A stretch of DNA of 64,000 nucleotides from Pontivivens sp032464575. GTDB taxonomy: Bacteria; Pseudomonadota; Alphaproteobacteria; Rhodobacterales; Rhodobacteraceae. The notes under the pieces are model-generated. The model saw nothing but the letters and a program-made list of their open reading frames with translations. It was not told where the DNA came from and did not search any database. Made by a program: the position numbers and the translations under genes. Shown in pieces: positions 54,281 through 62,621 of the stretch. Every line of letters starts with the position of its first letter. Within the stretch, counting starts at the first letter, position 1. The stretch is from contig JAWDKM010000002.1 of NCBI GenBank assembly GCA_032464575.1, positions 310,001-374,000 on the forward strand, written 5' to 3'.

Positions 54281-55003
54281 ATGATCCTCTACCCCGCCAT
54301 CGACCTGAAGGACGGCGCCTGCGTGCGGCTCTACAAGGGGGAGATGGACCAGGCGACGGTGTTCAACGACGATCCGGCGGCGCAGGCGCGCGCCTTCGTC
54401 GAGGCGGGTTGCGAGTGGCTGCACCTGGTGGACCTCAACGGCGCCTTCGCAGGTGCTCCGGTCAATGCCGGCGCGGTGGAGGCGATCCTGGCCGCGACCG
54501 ACGTGCCCGCGCAGCTCGGAGGCGGCATCCGGGACCTCGCCACCATCGAGACGTGGTTGGACAAGGGCCTCGCCCGCGTGATCCTCGGCACCGTCGCGGT
54601 GCGCGATCCGGAGCTGGTGCGTGAGGCCGCGCGGCTCTTCCCCGGCAAGGTCGCGGTGGGGATCGACGCGCGCGACGGGATGGTCGCGGTGGAGGGCTGG
54701 GCGGAAACGACCGACATCACCGCCACCGACCTCGCCGGCCAGTTCGAGGATGCCGGCATGGCGGCGATCATCTACACCGACATCGACCGCGACGGCGCGA
54801 TGCAGGGCCCGAACGTTGAGGCCACTGCGGCACTCGCCCATGCCGTCTCCATCCCCGTCATTGCGTCGGGCGGCGTCTCCTCGCTCGATGACCTGCGGGC
54901 GCTCAAGGCCAGCGGCGCACCGCTCGACGGCGCGATCTCGGGCCGGGCGCTCTACGACGGCCGCATCTCGGTCCCCGAGGCGATGAAGGTGCTGGCGGGC
55001 TAG
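54281..55003 (+). CDS. hisA: Phosphoribosylformimino-AICAR-P isomerase
   Basis: A 240-residue TIM-barrel isomerase of histidine synthesis. It opens MILYPAIDLKDGACVRLYKG (Asp8 catalytic) and has the phosphate-binding QLGGGIRDLATIE, VGIDARDGMVAV and the second catalytic Asp in YTDIDRDGAMQGPN. Its TAG stop shares CTAG with the stop of the convergent MipA gene. Confidence 0.97.
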   Translation: MILYPAIDLKDGACVRLYKGEMDQATVFNDDPAAQARAFVEAGCEWLHLVDLNGAFAGAPVNAGAVEAILAATDVPAQLGGGIRDLATIETWLDKGLARVILGTVAVRDPELVREAARLFPGKVAVGIDARDGMVAVEGWAETTDITATDLAGQFEDAGMAAIIYTDIDRDGAMQGPNVEATAALAHAVSIPVIASGGVSSLDDLRALKASGAPLDGAISGRALYDGRISVPEAMKVLAG

Positions 55004-55827
55004 TCGCGCCGCACCATGCGCTCGCTGCGCCGCAGGGTGTAGGCAAAGCCGAGGAAGGCGGCGGCGGTCACGTCCTCCTCGAAGAGCGGGCTGTCCTCGT
55101 TCTCTGCCCCTTCGTAGAAGCCGAGTCCGGTGCCCGCGAAAAGCTGCAACCGGTCGGTGATCTCCGCCGAGAGGCCGAGGCTGACTTCGGTCCCCAGATA
55201 CCCGCCCCCGGCATCGAAGGCCGGGCGGGAGGGCGTCGCGAAGGGCGCATCCACCTCGTAGAAGTAGTCGTGCAGCTCCTCCGTCGCCCAGATCGGCTGG
55301 ACGGAGGCGAAGAGCCCGATCTCCCGCTCCGTCCCCAGCTCGCGTTCATAGCGGATCCGGGGCTCCAGCACCGCGCCCTGATACTCGATGTCGTCGATAT
55401 CGACGGAGTAGACCGCGCGGGCGGCGAGCGCGAATTCCAGTTGGCCCCCGGCGACGCGCGGCCCCTCGACCACTACCTGCGGGCCGATCTGGACGAGCGG
55501 ATCGAGATCCTCCAGCCCGTCGCGCGCATCGTTGTCGTCGCTGTTCGCGCCGAAGGCCGCATCGGCGGAAATGTCGAAGCGAAAGCGCGAGGTCTCCAAC
55601 GGCACGATGCGCGCGCCGTCCTCGTCGTCGAGCCGGAAGAAATCACCGCGATAGATCACATAGGGAAACGGCAGGCCGTTCAGCGACCGCTCGCCGGAGG
55701 CCGGGTAGTCGGGCGCGTAGAGGCCGAAGGCACCGACCCCGACCTCCCACAGCGGCTCGGCCTCGGCCTGAAGCGGCCCGGCCGCCAGGGCACCTGCGAG
55801 CGCTGCGGAAACGGTGCGGACGGGCAT
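55000..55827 (-). CDS. MipA/OmpV-family outer-membrane protein
   Basis: A 275-residue beta-barrel protein. The signal peptide (about 1-22, ending LQAEA) is followed by LWEVGVGAFGLYAPDYPASG, the usual start of MipA/OmpV, and amphipathic strands to the C-terminus. Members scaffold murein enzymes or act as porin-like proteins; the role here is unknown. It lies between hisA and hisF on the other strand. The gap to the DUF302 gene upstream is 85 nt. Confidence 0.87.
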   Translation of the reverse strand: MPVRTVSAALAGALAAGPLQAEAEPLWEVGVGAFGLYAPDYPASGERSLNGLPFPYVIYRGDFFRLDDEDGARIVPLETSRFRFDISADAAFGANSDDNDARDGLEDLDPLVQIGPQVVVEGPRVAGGQLEFALAARAVYSVDIDDIEYQGAVLEPRIRYERELGTEREIGLFASVQPIWATEELHDYFYEVDAPFATPSRPAFDAGGGYLGTEVSLGLSAEITDRLQLFAGTGLGFYEGAENEDSPLFEEDVTAAAFLGFAYTLRRSERMVRRD

Positions 55828-55912
55828 GGCTGAACCTCCGACGGACCCCGGCAAGCGGAAGCGCGCGCGTCGTTCGGGCCGGCCCGCGCCGTTCACACTT
55901 TTGCGAACGGGC

Positions 55913-56374
55913 CTATTCGGGCGCAATCGCCTGGCCGACGAAGTTCTCCACCACCGTGTTGATCCGCTGCACGATCTCCGCCTCCGGATCGATACCATGG
56001 ACGAAGACGATCGCCTCGGCCCGCGGGTGGGTGAGGTAGACGGTGCCGTCCTCGTCCTCCCACGCGACGGCGCGCAGCGGCAGGTCGAGACCCGCGGTCT
56101 GCGACATCTGCATCGCAGGCGTGCCGAGCTGCGGGTTGCCGAAGATCAGAAGCTCCGTCGGGCGCAGGTCCATGGAAACCGCCCGCGCGCCGGCGGCGTG
56201 GTCGATCCTCGCGAAAACCCGGCCGCCGTTCTCGGTCACGATCTGCGACAGACGATCGAGCGTCACGATGACGGAGTGCGCGCTCTCCCGCGTCACGAGG
56301 GGCTCGTCCGGCATCTGGGCCGCGGCCGGGCCGGCGAAGAGTAGGGTGAGAACGGCGGCAAGACGGCGGATCAT
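55913..56374 (-). CDS. DUF302 periplasmic protein
   Basis: A 153-residue secreted protein (signal about 1-21, ending AAAQ) with the DUF302 fold: SAHSVIVTLDRLSQIVTENG at its start, then DLRPTELLIFGNPQLGTPAMQ and LPLRAVAWEDEDGTVYLTH. The family is small and widespread without a fixed function. It is divergent from hisF across 82 nt. Confidence 0.9.
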   Translation of the reverse strand: MIRRLAAVLTLLFAGPAAAQMPDEPLVTRESAHSVIVTLDRLSQIVTENGGRVFARIDHAAGARAVSMDLRPTELLIFGNPQLGTPAMQMSQTAGLDLPLRAVAWEDEDGTVYLTHPRAEAIVFVHGIDPEAEIVQRINTVVENFVGQAIAPE

Positions 56375-56456
56375 GGGAAGCTCCTGTAGTACCCGATAGG
56401 TTCGATTTGATATGGATCGGGGCCCGCTGTAGGAAAGGCCCGAACCGGAGACCGCC

Positions 56457-57218
56457 ATGCTCAAGACCCGCATCATCCCCTGCCTCGACGTGAAGGACGG
56501 CCGCGTCGTGAAGGGGGTCAATTTCAAGGGCCTCGTGGACGCGGGCGACCCGGTGGAGGCGGCCATCGCCTACGATGCGGCGGGGGCGGACGAGCTCTGC
56601 TTTCTCGACATCGCCGCGACGCTGGAGAACCGCGGCACGATGTACGACCTCGCCAGCCGGACGGCGGAGGCCTGCTTCATGCCGTTGACCATCGGGGGCG
56701 GCGTGCGCTCGGTCGACGACGTGCGGGCGCTGCTGCTTGCAGGGGCCGACAAGGTGAGCTTCAACTCCGCCGCCGTCGCGAACCCCGACGTGATCAACGC
56801 GGCCGCCAACAAGTTCGGTGCGCAGTGCATCGTCGTGGCGGTGGACGCGAAGACGGTGGAGCCAGGCCGGTGGGAGATCTTCACCCATGGCGGCACGAAA
56901 CCGACGGGCATCGACGCCGTGGCCTTCGCGAAGGACATGGCGGCGCGCGGCGCGGGGGAGATCCTGCTGACCTCGATGGACAAGGACGGCACCAAATCGG
57001 GCTACAACCTGCCGCTGACGCGCGCGATCTCGGACGCGGTGAGCGTGCCGGTCGTCGCGTCCGGCGGCGTCGGAACGCTGGATCACCTCGTCGAGGGTGT
57101 GACAGATGGCGGGGCGAGCGCGGTGCTCGCGGCCTCCATCTTCCACTTCGGCACCTATTCAATCGGCGAGGCGAAAGCGCACATGGCGGCCGCCGGCATT
57201 CCCGTGAGGCTGCAATGA
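56457..57218 (+). CDS. hisF: Imidazole glycerol phosphate synthase, cyclase subunit
   Basis: A 253-residue TIM-barrel cyclase, partner of HisH. The opening is MLKTRIIPCLDVKDGRVVKG with catalytic Asp11, the phosphate loop is TIGGGVRSVDDV, and the second catalytic Asp lies in TSMDKDGTKSGYN. Overlaps hisE by 4 nt. Confidence 0.97.
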   Translation: MLKTRIIPCLDVKDGRVVKGVNFKGLVDAGDPVEAAIAYDAAGADELCFLDIAATLENRGTMYDLASRTAEACFMPLTIGGGVRSVDDVRALLLAGADKVSFNSAAVANPDVINAAANKFGAQCIVVAVDAKTVEPGRWEIFTHGGTKPTGIDAVAFAKDMAARGAGEILLTSMDKDGTKSGYNLPLTRAISDAVSVPVVASGGVGTLDHLVEGVTDGGASAVLAASIFHFGTYSIGEAKAHMAAAGIPVRLQ

Positions 57219-57526
57219 ACGTACTCGACCGGCTGGCCGACACCATCGCTTCGCGCGCGGGAGCGGACCCGGAAAGCTCCCACACGGCCCGGATGCTGGC
57301 CAAGGGGCCGGAGAAATGTGCGGAGAAGTTCGGCGAGGAGGCGATCGAGGCGATCATCGAGGCCGCCAAGGGCGATACCGACAAGCTGACCTATGAGGCG
57401 GCGGACGTGCTCTACCACCTCATGGTGATGCTCACGGCGCGCGGGGTGGCGTGGTCCGATGTACTGGCGGAGCTGGAGCGCCGCGAAGGCACGTCCGGCA
57501 TCGCTGAGAAGGCGTCGCGAGGCTGA
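57215..57526 (+). CDS. hisE: Phosphoribosyl-ATP pyrophosphatase
   Basis: A 103-residue all-alpha pyrophosphatase that removes pyrophosphate from PR-ATP. Metal-binding acids are in FGEEAIEAIIEAAKGD and YEAADVLYHLMVML, the MazG-like HisE motif. No fused HisI domain is present, which is normal for this group. It ends the hisF-hisE operon. Confidence 0.96.
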   Translation: MNVLDRLADTIASRAGADPESSHTARMLAKGPEKCAEKFGEEAIEAIIEAAKGDTDKLTYEAADVLYHLMVMLTARGVAWSDVLAELERREGTSGIAEKASRG

Positions 57527-57834
57527 CCCGCACGCGACCGTAGCTTTGGAACCTTGAGCTCTCCTGCGTCGAGATCGCAGCCAACTAACTCCGTTGGGGA
57601 AAAGCGGCTCGGCGATAGATCGACCTCGGTCGTTCAACACTTGATCCGACGGTCTCCACCCCTGAGCCGGGACTTCGGTGCCTCCCGCCAATGCGTCGCG
57701 GGCTGCGATCACGGCACACGGGTCTTAGCTGTTCGGGGATCAGGTCGATGGGCAGCCCGTCACCCCCTTAAGGCAGTCGAAGCGAACCGCGCCGGCGCGT
57801 CGGCCGGGGCGGTTCCCGTCGGGCAAGGTGGCGC
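57527..57834. other. 308-nt gap with several hairpins, possible structured RNA
   Basis: No protein gene fits. The sequence is less GC-rich in places and holds several short stems. Two are adjacent, each with a 5-bp stem and 7-nt loop: CTGCG/CGCAG at 57564-57580 and CCAAC/GTTGG at 57581-57597. Another is CGAC/GTCG at 57621-57632. A two-part stem has GTGCC/GGCAC (57678-57717) enclosing CCCGC/GCGGG (57684-57702). It does not match tRNA, RNase P, SRP RNA or tmRNA motifs that I know. Strand undecided. Confidence 0.35.
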
Positions 57835-58143
57835 TCAAGCGTCCATCTTAGCCCGGTTCTCCGCGATGATGCGCTGCATCTCCTGCCGCTCGTCATGCTT
57901 CTGCCGGATGCCGGACGACACGGCGGAGAACGCCACGATGCAGTAGCCGATCAGCACGACCGGCGTCAGTGCGAGGAAGTAGAGCAGGAACCCCCACACG
58001 CCGAAGAAGATGCCGGCGATCCCTCCGATCATCGCGATCACGAGGCCGAACCAGAGCGGCGCATCCTCGCGCCCCTCGTCAAGGTCCCGCAGCATCCAGC
58101 CCAGTACGGGCACCCAGCGGTAAGGTCTGTCGACGGCGGCCAT
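57835..58143 (-). CDS. Small membrane protein of unknown function
   Basis: A 102-residue protein with two close membrane helices (about 28-52 and 53-75, joined by GVWGF) and a charged C-terminal helix (KHDERQEMQRIIAENRA). I recognise no family. It lies 65 nt downstream of the ABC ATPase gene on the same strand and could be an accessory subunit of it; there is no sequence proof. Confidence 0.7.
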   Translation of the reverse strand: MAAVDRPYRWVPVLGWMLRDLDEGREDAPLWFGLVIAMIGGIAGIFFGVWGFLLYFLALTPVVLIGYCIVAFSAVSSGIRQKHDERQEMQRIIAENRAKMDA

Positions 58144-58208
58144 TCTCTTCCTCCAGCATAGGCTCTCGACTCCGGTACGCTGCCCGGAGGAAAAGGTTCA
58201 CCGCGAAA

Positions 58209-59138
58209 TCAGGCGGCGCGCGTGAGTTCGCGGAAGACGTCCTCCAGGTGCGGCTCCTCCGTCGCCATGTCGCGGATCGTGATGCCCTGACCGCGCAGGT
58301 GGTCGAGCAGGTCCATCGCGGAGTGCTGGGACTTGTGGTAGTGCAGCACCAGCGCGCCGTCCTCCCGCGTCTCGCCGCGCACGCCGTCGGGCAGTCGGGG
58401 CAGCGCCGCCGTTCCGTCCGGCGTCACTACCAGCGACTTCGCGTCGAGCCGCTCCAGCAGGGCGGACGTCTCGTCGCAGGCCACGAGGTTACCCTGGGAG
58501 ATGATGCCGATGCGGTCGCACATCTCCTCCGCCTCCTCGAGGTAATGAGTGGTGAGGATGATCGTGGTGCCCGCAGCGTTCAGTTCGCGCACGTAGTCCC
58601 ACAGCATCTGGCGCAGCTCGATGTCCACCCCTGCCGTGGGCTCGTCGAGGACCAGAACCTGCGGCGCGTGCACCAGCGCCTTGGCCACCAGGAGTCGCCG
58701 CCGCATCCCGCCGGACAGCGTGCGGGCATAGGCCTCGGCCTTGTCGGCGAGACCCACCTTTTCGAGGATCGCATCGGTCCGCCGCTGCGACGCCGGAACA
58801 CCGTAGAGACCCGCCTGCACCTCCAGTGCCGCGCGTGGCGTGAAGAAGGGGTCGATGTTGAGCTCCTGGGGCACGACGCCAATCGAGGCGCGGGACATGC
58901 GCGGGTTCTCGTCCTGGTCGAAGCCCCAGATGCGCACCTTGCCCTCGGTCTTGTTCACAAGCCCGGCCATGATGTTGATCGTGGTGGACTTCCCCGCCCC
59001 ATTCGGTCCCAGAAGGCCAAAGATCGAGCCCGTCGGAATGCCGAGGTCCAACCCGTGAAGTGCGACCTTGTCCGGCTCGCCCCCCTGCCCGCGATAGACC
59101 TTGCGCAGGCCGTGGAGTTCGATGGCGTTCTCGGGCAT
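58209..59138 (-). CDS. ABC transporter ATP-binding protein
   Basis: A 309-residue ATPase of the ABC-2/drug-exporter class (CcmA/YadG/NodI-like). Walker A is GPNGAGKST, the signature LSGGMRRRLLVAKAL, Walker B VLVLDEPTAGVD, and the switch His is in TTHYLEEAEEMCD. The C-terminal 80 residues are the extension usual in this class. An ABC-2 permease gene would normally be next to it, but the only same-strand neighbour is a short two-helix membrane protein. Confidence 0.95.
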   Translation of the reverse strand: MPENAIELHGLRKVYRGQGGEPDKVALHGLDLGIPTGSIFGLLGPNGAGKSTTINIMAGLVNKTEGKVRIWGFDQDENPRMSRASIGVVPQELNIDPFFTPRAALEVQAGLYGVPASQRRTDAILEKVGLADKAEAYARTLSGGMRRRLLVAKALVHAPQVLVLDEPTAGVDIELRQMLWDYVRELNAAGTTIILTTHYLEEAEEMCDRIGIISQGNLVACDETSALLERLDAKSLVVTPDGTAALPRLPDGVRGETREDGALVLHYHKSQHSAMDLLDHLRGQGITIRDMATEEPHLEDVFRELTRAA

Positions 59139-59267
59139 GGCCTCTCCCCTCGCGCGGGCGCCCTTGCCGGGCCGCGCCGCTTGGATCATATTCCGCCGCG
59201 ACCGGCGGGTTGCTGAGAGCGATCTATGCCGCGCTTCGCCAAACGCCAACTCTCGACAAGGCCGCCC

Positions 59268-59450
59268 ATGACCCGACCCGCACCAGAGATCGAGTATGTC
59301 ACCAAGACCCGCATCGCCTGTGACGGCGGCACGGGCGGCCTCGGCCACCCGCGCGTCTGGTACTCCATCGACCCGGAGGAAGGTTTCGTCGAGTGCGGCT
59401 ACTGCGACAAGCGCTTCGTGCTGGAGGGCGGCCCGGCGGATCAGCGCTGA
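59268..59450 (+). CDS. Zinc-finger domain protein (NDUFS6-like)
   Basis: A 60-residue protein of the CHCC zinc-finger family related to complex I accessory subunit NDUFS6. The ligands are Cys in RIACDGG, His in GLGHPRV, and the pair CGYC. The start at 59268 fits the family's length; an in-frame ATG at 59226 would add 14 residues. In alphaproteobacteria these proteins are thought to assist complex I assembly. Confidence 0.88.
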   Translation: MTRPAPEIEYVTKTRIACDGGTGGLGHPRVWYSIDPEEGFVECGYCDKRFVLEGGPADQR

Positions 59451-59468
59451 GCCACCCTGCTCGTTCGA

Positions 59469-60347
59469 TCAGCGGGTGAGATAGCCGCCGTTCACCCACA
59501 TCGTTTGCCCGTTGACCCACTGGCTGTCCGGCGAGGCGAGGAAGCGGACCAGCGGCACGATGTCCGCGACCGTGCCGAGCCGCCCCTCGACTGACAGGCC
59601 GGCGGCGTAGGCCACCGATTGCGGCGTCTCAGCCCCGTGGAAGAAGGGCGTGTCGACCGGGCCCGGGGCGATCGCGTTCACCGTGATCATCCGGTCGCCC
59701 AGTTCCTTGGCCATCATCCGCGTGTACTCCTCCACCGGCGCCTTGGTGCCTGCGTAGATCGCGTAGCCGGGGGCCGCGCCCGCCAGCAGGGACGTGCCGT
59801 TGTTGATGATGCGCCCGCCGTCGCGCAGGCGGCGCGCGCCCTCGCGCAGGGCGAAGAACAGGCCGCGGCCGTTGGCGGAGTCGAGCCGGTCGAACTCCTC
59901 GTCGGTGAACTCGGCGACCGGCTTCTTGATGATTGCGCCGGCATTGTTGACGAGGATGTCGGCGCCGCCGAACTCCCGCTCTGCCGCGTCGAACATCGCG
60001 CGCGCCGTCTCCGGCTGGCCCAGATCGCCGACGCTGAGCACCGCGCGGCTGCCCGCGGCACGGACGAGGCGGGCGGTTTCCTCGGCCTCGCCCACGGTTT
60101 CAGCCCGGTGGTAGTGGACGACGACATCGGCGCCCATCTCCGCCAGCGCGACGGAGAAGGCGCGGCCAATATTGGCGCGCGCGCCGGTCACGATGGCGGT
60201 CTTTCCGGCCAGCGGGCGGCTGGAGGCGGTGGCGCCTTGAGCGGCGGCGGCACCGGCTCCTGCCATCGCGGCGAGCCCCAGGCCGGACAGGCCGAGGCCC
60301 CGCAGAGCGGCGCGGCGGGTCGGGGCGGTCTCGTTGAAATCGGTCAT
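59469..60347 (-). CDS. SDR oxidoreductase with twin-arginine signal
   Basis: A 292-residue short-chain dehydrogenase. The N-terminal 38 residues form a Tat-type signal (TRRAALRGLGLSGLGLAAM, Ala-rich end). After it, the Rossmann domain has VTGARANIGRAF, VNNAGAI, and the catalytic Tyr-x3-Lys in IYAGTKAPVEEY. SDRs are normally cytosolic, so export with bound cofactor would be unusual. It is divergent from a LysR regulator gene that probably controls it. Confidence 0.88.
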   Translation of the reverse strand: MTDFNETAPTRRAALRGLGLSGLGLAAMAGAGAAAAQGATASSRPLAGKTAIVTGARANIGRAFSVALAEMGADVVVHYHRAETVGEAEETARLVRAAGSRAVLSVGDLGQPETARAMFDAAEREFGGADILVNNAGAIIKKPVAEFTDEEFDRLDSANGRGLFFALREGARRLRDGGRIINNGTSLLAGAAPGYAIYAGTKAPVEEYTRMMAKELGDRMITVNAIAPGPVDTPFFHGAETPQSVAYAAGLSVEGRLGTVADIVPLVRFLASPDSQWVNGQTMWVNGGYLTR

Positions 60348-60451
60348 TTCGCGGTCTCCTCTGATCTGCGTTGCGGCGCCTTGTTGCGCCCATGCCAGAG
60401 AGATCGGTTTTCCGGGCCTGCTCTTGCAGTGCGAAAATTCTGCTGCAACCT

Positions 60452-60466
60452 ATCGGTCAAACCGAT
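60452..60466. promoter_or_regulatory. Candidate LysR-regulator operator
   Basis: ATCGGT and ACCGAT with a 3-nt centre (60452-60466) form a perfect inverted repeat in the 133-nt divergent region; another ATCGGT lies at 60403-60408. It ends 14 nt before the LysR ATG, the usual place for an autoregulatory site. Confidence 0.5.
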
Positions 60467-60480
60467 GGATTGAGGCGCGA

Positions 60481-61383
60481 ATGCTCGACGGCGTGACACT
60501 CGACCAGCTCCGCATGCTGATCGCGATAGCGGATACCGGCAGCTTCACCGCCGCATCGAAGCATGTTCAGCGCGCGCAATCGGCCGTCAGCCAGTCGATC
60601 GCGACGCTGGAGGATCAGCTCGGCGTCACGCTTTTCGACCGCAGCACCCGCAGGCCGCGCCTGACCGAGGCGGGGGAAGTCATCGTCGCCGAGGCGCGCA
60701 TGGTGATCGTCCGCGCGGCGCGGCTGCGGGCCACGGCGAATGCGCTGGCTGGGGGTGCGCCGGGCCACCTGACGATCGCGATCGGGATCGTCGTGCCGGT
60801 CGATCCGATGGTCGAGGTGCTCGACACCTTCCGAGACGCCTTTCCGGGTGTGAGCCTGCGCGTGCTGCGCGTCGATATCGGCGGCGCGCCGGATCTTGTC
60901 AGCAGCGGACAGGCGGATCTGGGGATCGCGGGGGCGATCAGCCTGACCGGCTATGACGAGGATGCGTTCGACCGCCATGCGGTTGGCAGCGCGGACATAG
61001 CCATCGTGGCCGCACCCGACCATCCGCTCGTGCAACTCGGGCGTCCGCTGACGGATGCGGATGTGCAGGACCACCGTCAGCTCGTTCCGGTCACCCGTGG
61101 CGACTTCGCCAACCGGCTGGTCCATGACACGTGGGAAGTCGGTGACCTGACGCTGCGCTGCCGGATGCTGCGCCGGGGCCTCGGCTGGGGCACCGCACCC
61201 ATCGCGGAGATCGCCGAGGATCTGGCGAGGGGCACCCTCGTCCCCCTCCAGCTCGAAGCGCGGTCGGAGGAGACGCTGCGAGTCCCCCTCCTCGCCTTCA
61301 CCCGCACCGACCGGGCGACGGGCCCCGCGCTCGACTGGCTGATCCGCCGGCTCCGCGATGTGTTCGGCGATGCGGGCTCCTGA
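60481..61383 (+). CDS. LysR-family transcriptional regulator
   Basis: A 300-residue LysR regulator. The winged helix at the N-terminus contains DQLRMLIAIADTGSFTAASK and RAQSAVSQSIATLEDQLG, followed by the effector domain from about residue 90. It is divergent from the Tat-signal SDR gene, a standard arrangement for LysR control of the neighbour. Effector unknown. Confidence 0.94.
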   Translation: MLDGVTLDQLRMLIAIADTGSFTAASKHVQRAQSAVSQSIATLEDQLGVTLFDRSTRRPRLTEAGEVIVAEARMVIVRAARLRATANALAGGAPGHLTIAIGIVVPVDPMVEVLDTFRDAFPGVSLRVLRVDIGGAPDLVSSGQADLGIAGAISLTGYDEDAFDRHAVGSADIAIVAAPDHPLVQLGRPLTDADVQDHRQLVPVTRGDFANRLVHDTWEVGDLTLRCRMLRRGLGWGTAPIAEIAEDLARGTLVPLQLEARSEETLRVPLLAFTRTDRATGPALDWLIRRLRDVFGDAGS

Positions 61384-61446
61384 CAGAACCCTGTCAGGAG
61401 CGGTAGGGTAAACCTGGGCACACCAACAGCCCAACGGAGAGCCGCC

Positions 61447-61821
61447 ATGAGCTTCGCCCCCGAACATCCCGTCGTCTGGACCGAGTTGCCCTGCACGGAC
61501 CTGGAGAAGAGCGTCACGTTCTACAACCGCGTCTTCGGCTACGACATGAGCATCGACAACAATGGCCCGAACCCGATGGCGATGCTGCCGGGTGCCGACA
61601 AGAACTCGATCGCGGGTCACCTCTATCCCGGCAACCCGGCCGAGGAGGGCAATGGCCCGACCGTCCACCTCGCCGTGCCCGACACGCTCGAAGCGGCCGC
61701 CGGCCGGTGCAAGGAGGCGGGCGGTGCCGTACTGTCGGCGCCCATCGCGATCCCGGCGGGGCGCTTCGTCTACGCGGTGGATCCCGACGGGAACTCCATC
61801 GGCCTCTTCCAGGCGGCCTGA
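61447..61821 (+). CDS. VOC-family (glyoxalase-like) protein
   Basis: A 124-residue vicinal-oxygen-chelate protein with one paired beta-alpha-beta-beta-beta module set: HPVVWTELPCTDLEKSVTFYN at the start and FVYAVDPDGNSIGLFQ at the end. Metal ligands are not clear (one Glu near the C-terminus is replaced by Gly-Leu-Phe). It may be a dioxygenase-type, glyoxalase-type or drug-binding member. A WYL regulator gene starts 1 nt after its stop. Confidence 0.9.
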   Translation: MSFAPEHPVVWTELPCTDLEKSVTFYNRVFGYDMSIDNNGPNPMAMLPGADKNSIAGHLYPGNPAEEGNGPTVHLAVPDTLEAAAGRCKEAGGAVLSAPIAIPAGRFVYAVDPDGNSIGLFQAA

Positions 61822-61822
61822 C

Positions 61823-62521
61823 ATGCGGCGCGCCGACCGGCTGTTCCAGATCGTCCAGTACCTGCGCGGCGGGCGGCTTCTGACCGCGCGCATGCTGTCC
61901 GAGCGGCTGGAGGTGTCGGAGCGGACGGTCTATCGCGACGTCGCCGACCTCATCGGCTCCGGCGTGCCCATCGAAGGCGAGGCCGGGGTCGGCTACATCA
62001 TGCGGGCGGGCTACGACCTGCCGCCTCTGATGTTCAGCCAGCAGGAGCTCACGGCGCTCGTCGCGGGCATCCGGCTGATCCGCGCCTGGGGCGGGGCGGA
62101 GATGGCGCTTGCCGCCGAGGAGGCACTCACCAAGATCGACGCGGTGCTGCCGGAGGCCAAGCGCGCCGATACGGATCGCGTGCCGATCCACGCCTTCCCG
62201 TCCTGGCGGCTCGACGACGGCTGTCGGGCCCGGATCGATGCGCTGGAAAAGGCATGCGACGCGCGGCTGCGGATCAGCTTCGCCTATTCGGACGCCGAGG
62301 GCCGGGCCACGCGGCGCACCGTCCGGCCGCTGGGGCTGTGGTTCTGGGGGCAGACCTGGACGCTGGTCGCCTGGTGCGAGCTCAGGGCCGATTTCCGCAT
62401 GTTCCGCATCGACCGCATGGCAGACCTGGCGGAGGGGGAGACCTTCGCGGAGGAGCGGGACAAGTCGCTGGCGACGTTCTACGCACGCCAGCAGGCCTGC
62501 GGCCGCCCGCGCCTGCACTGA
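61823..62521 (+). CDS. YafY-type HTH/WYL regulator
   Basis: A 232-residue regulator with an HTH_11 winged helix (RLFQIVQYLRGGRLLTARML and VSERTVYRDVADL) and a C-terminal WYL domain (about 135-215, including GLWFWGQTWTLVAWCELR). WYL domains sense nucleic acid or other ligands. It follows the VOC gene by 1 nt, so it probably regulates that operon. Confidence 0.92.
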   Translation: MRRADRLFQIVQYLRGGRLLTARMLSERLEVSERTVYRDVADLIGSGVPIEGEAGVGYIMRAGYDLPPLMFSQQELTALVAGIRLIRAWGGAEMALAAEEALTKIDAVLPEAKRADTDRVPIHAFPSWRLDDGCRARIDALEKACDARLRISFAYSDAEGRATRRTVRPLGLWFWGQTWTLVAWCELRADFRMFRIDRMADLAEGETFAEERDKSLATFYARQQACGRPRLH

Positions 62522-62582
62522 TCTGATCTGCTGGATGCTCTCCAGCCGCACGTCTGGCGAAGCAGCGGCGGGTCGGTAGGGT

Positions 62583-62612
62583 GGTCCGGGCGCCGTTCGC
62601 CACGCCCGGACC
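62583..62612. terminator. Terminator hairpin after katG
   Basis: GGTCCGGGCG (62583-62592) and CGCCCGGACC (62603-62612) form a 10-bp perfect stem with a 10-nt loop, 10 nt past the katG stop and 62 nt past the WYL gene stop. It can end both convergent transcripts. Confidence 0.7.
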
Positions 62613-62621
62613 GATGGAGCA

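Noticed and set aside
57155..57712. 185-residue minus-strand open frame over hisE and the gap
   Set aside because: It covers hisE in antisense, has low-complexity Arg-rich stretches and no ribosome-binding site.
57527..57834. tmRNA, RNase P RNA, SRP RNA or a tRNA
   Set aside because: I looked for the tmRNA tag and TTCGA-type T arm, the GAGGAAAGTCC box of RNase P and the SRP tetraloop helix and found none; the adjacent hairpins lack a T-loop.
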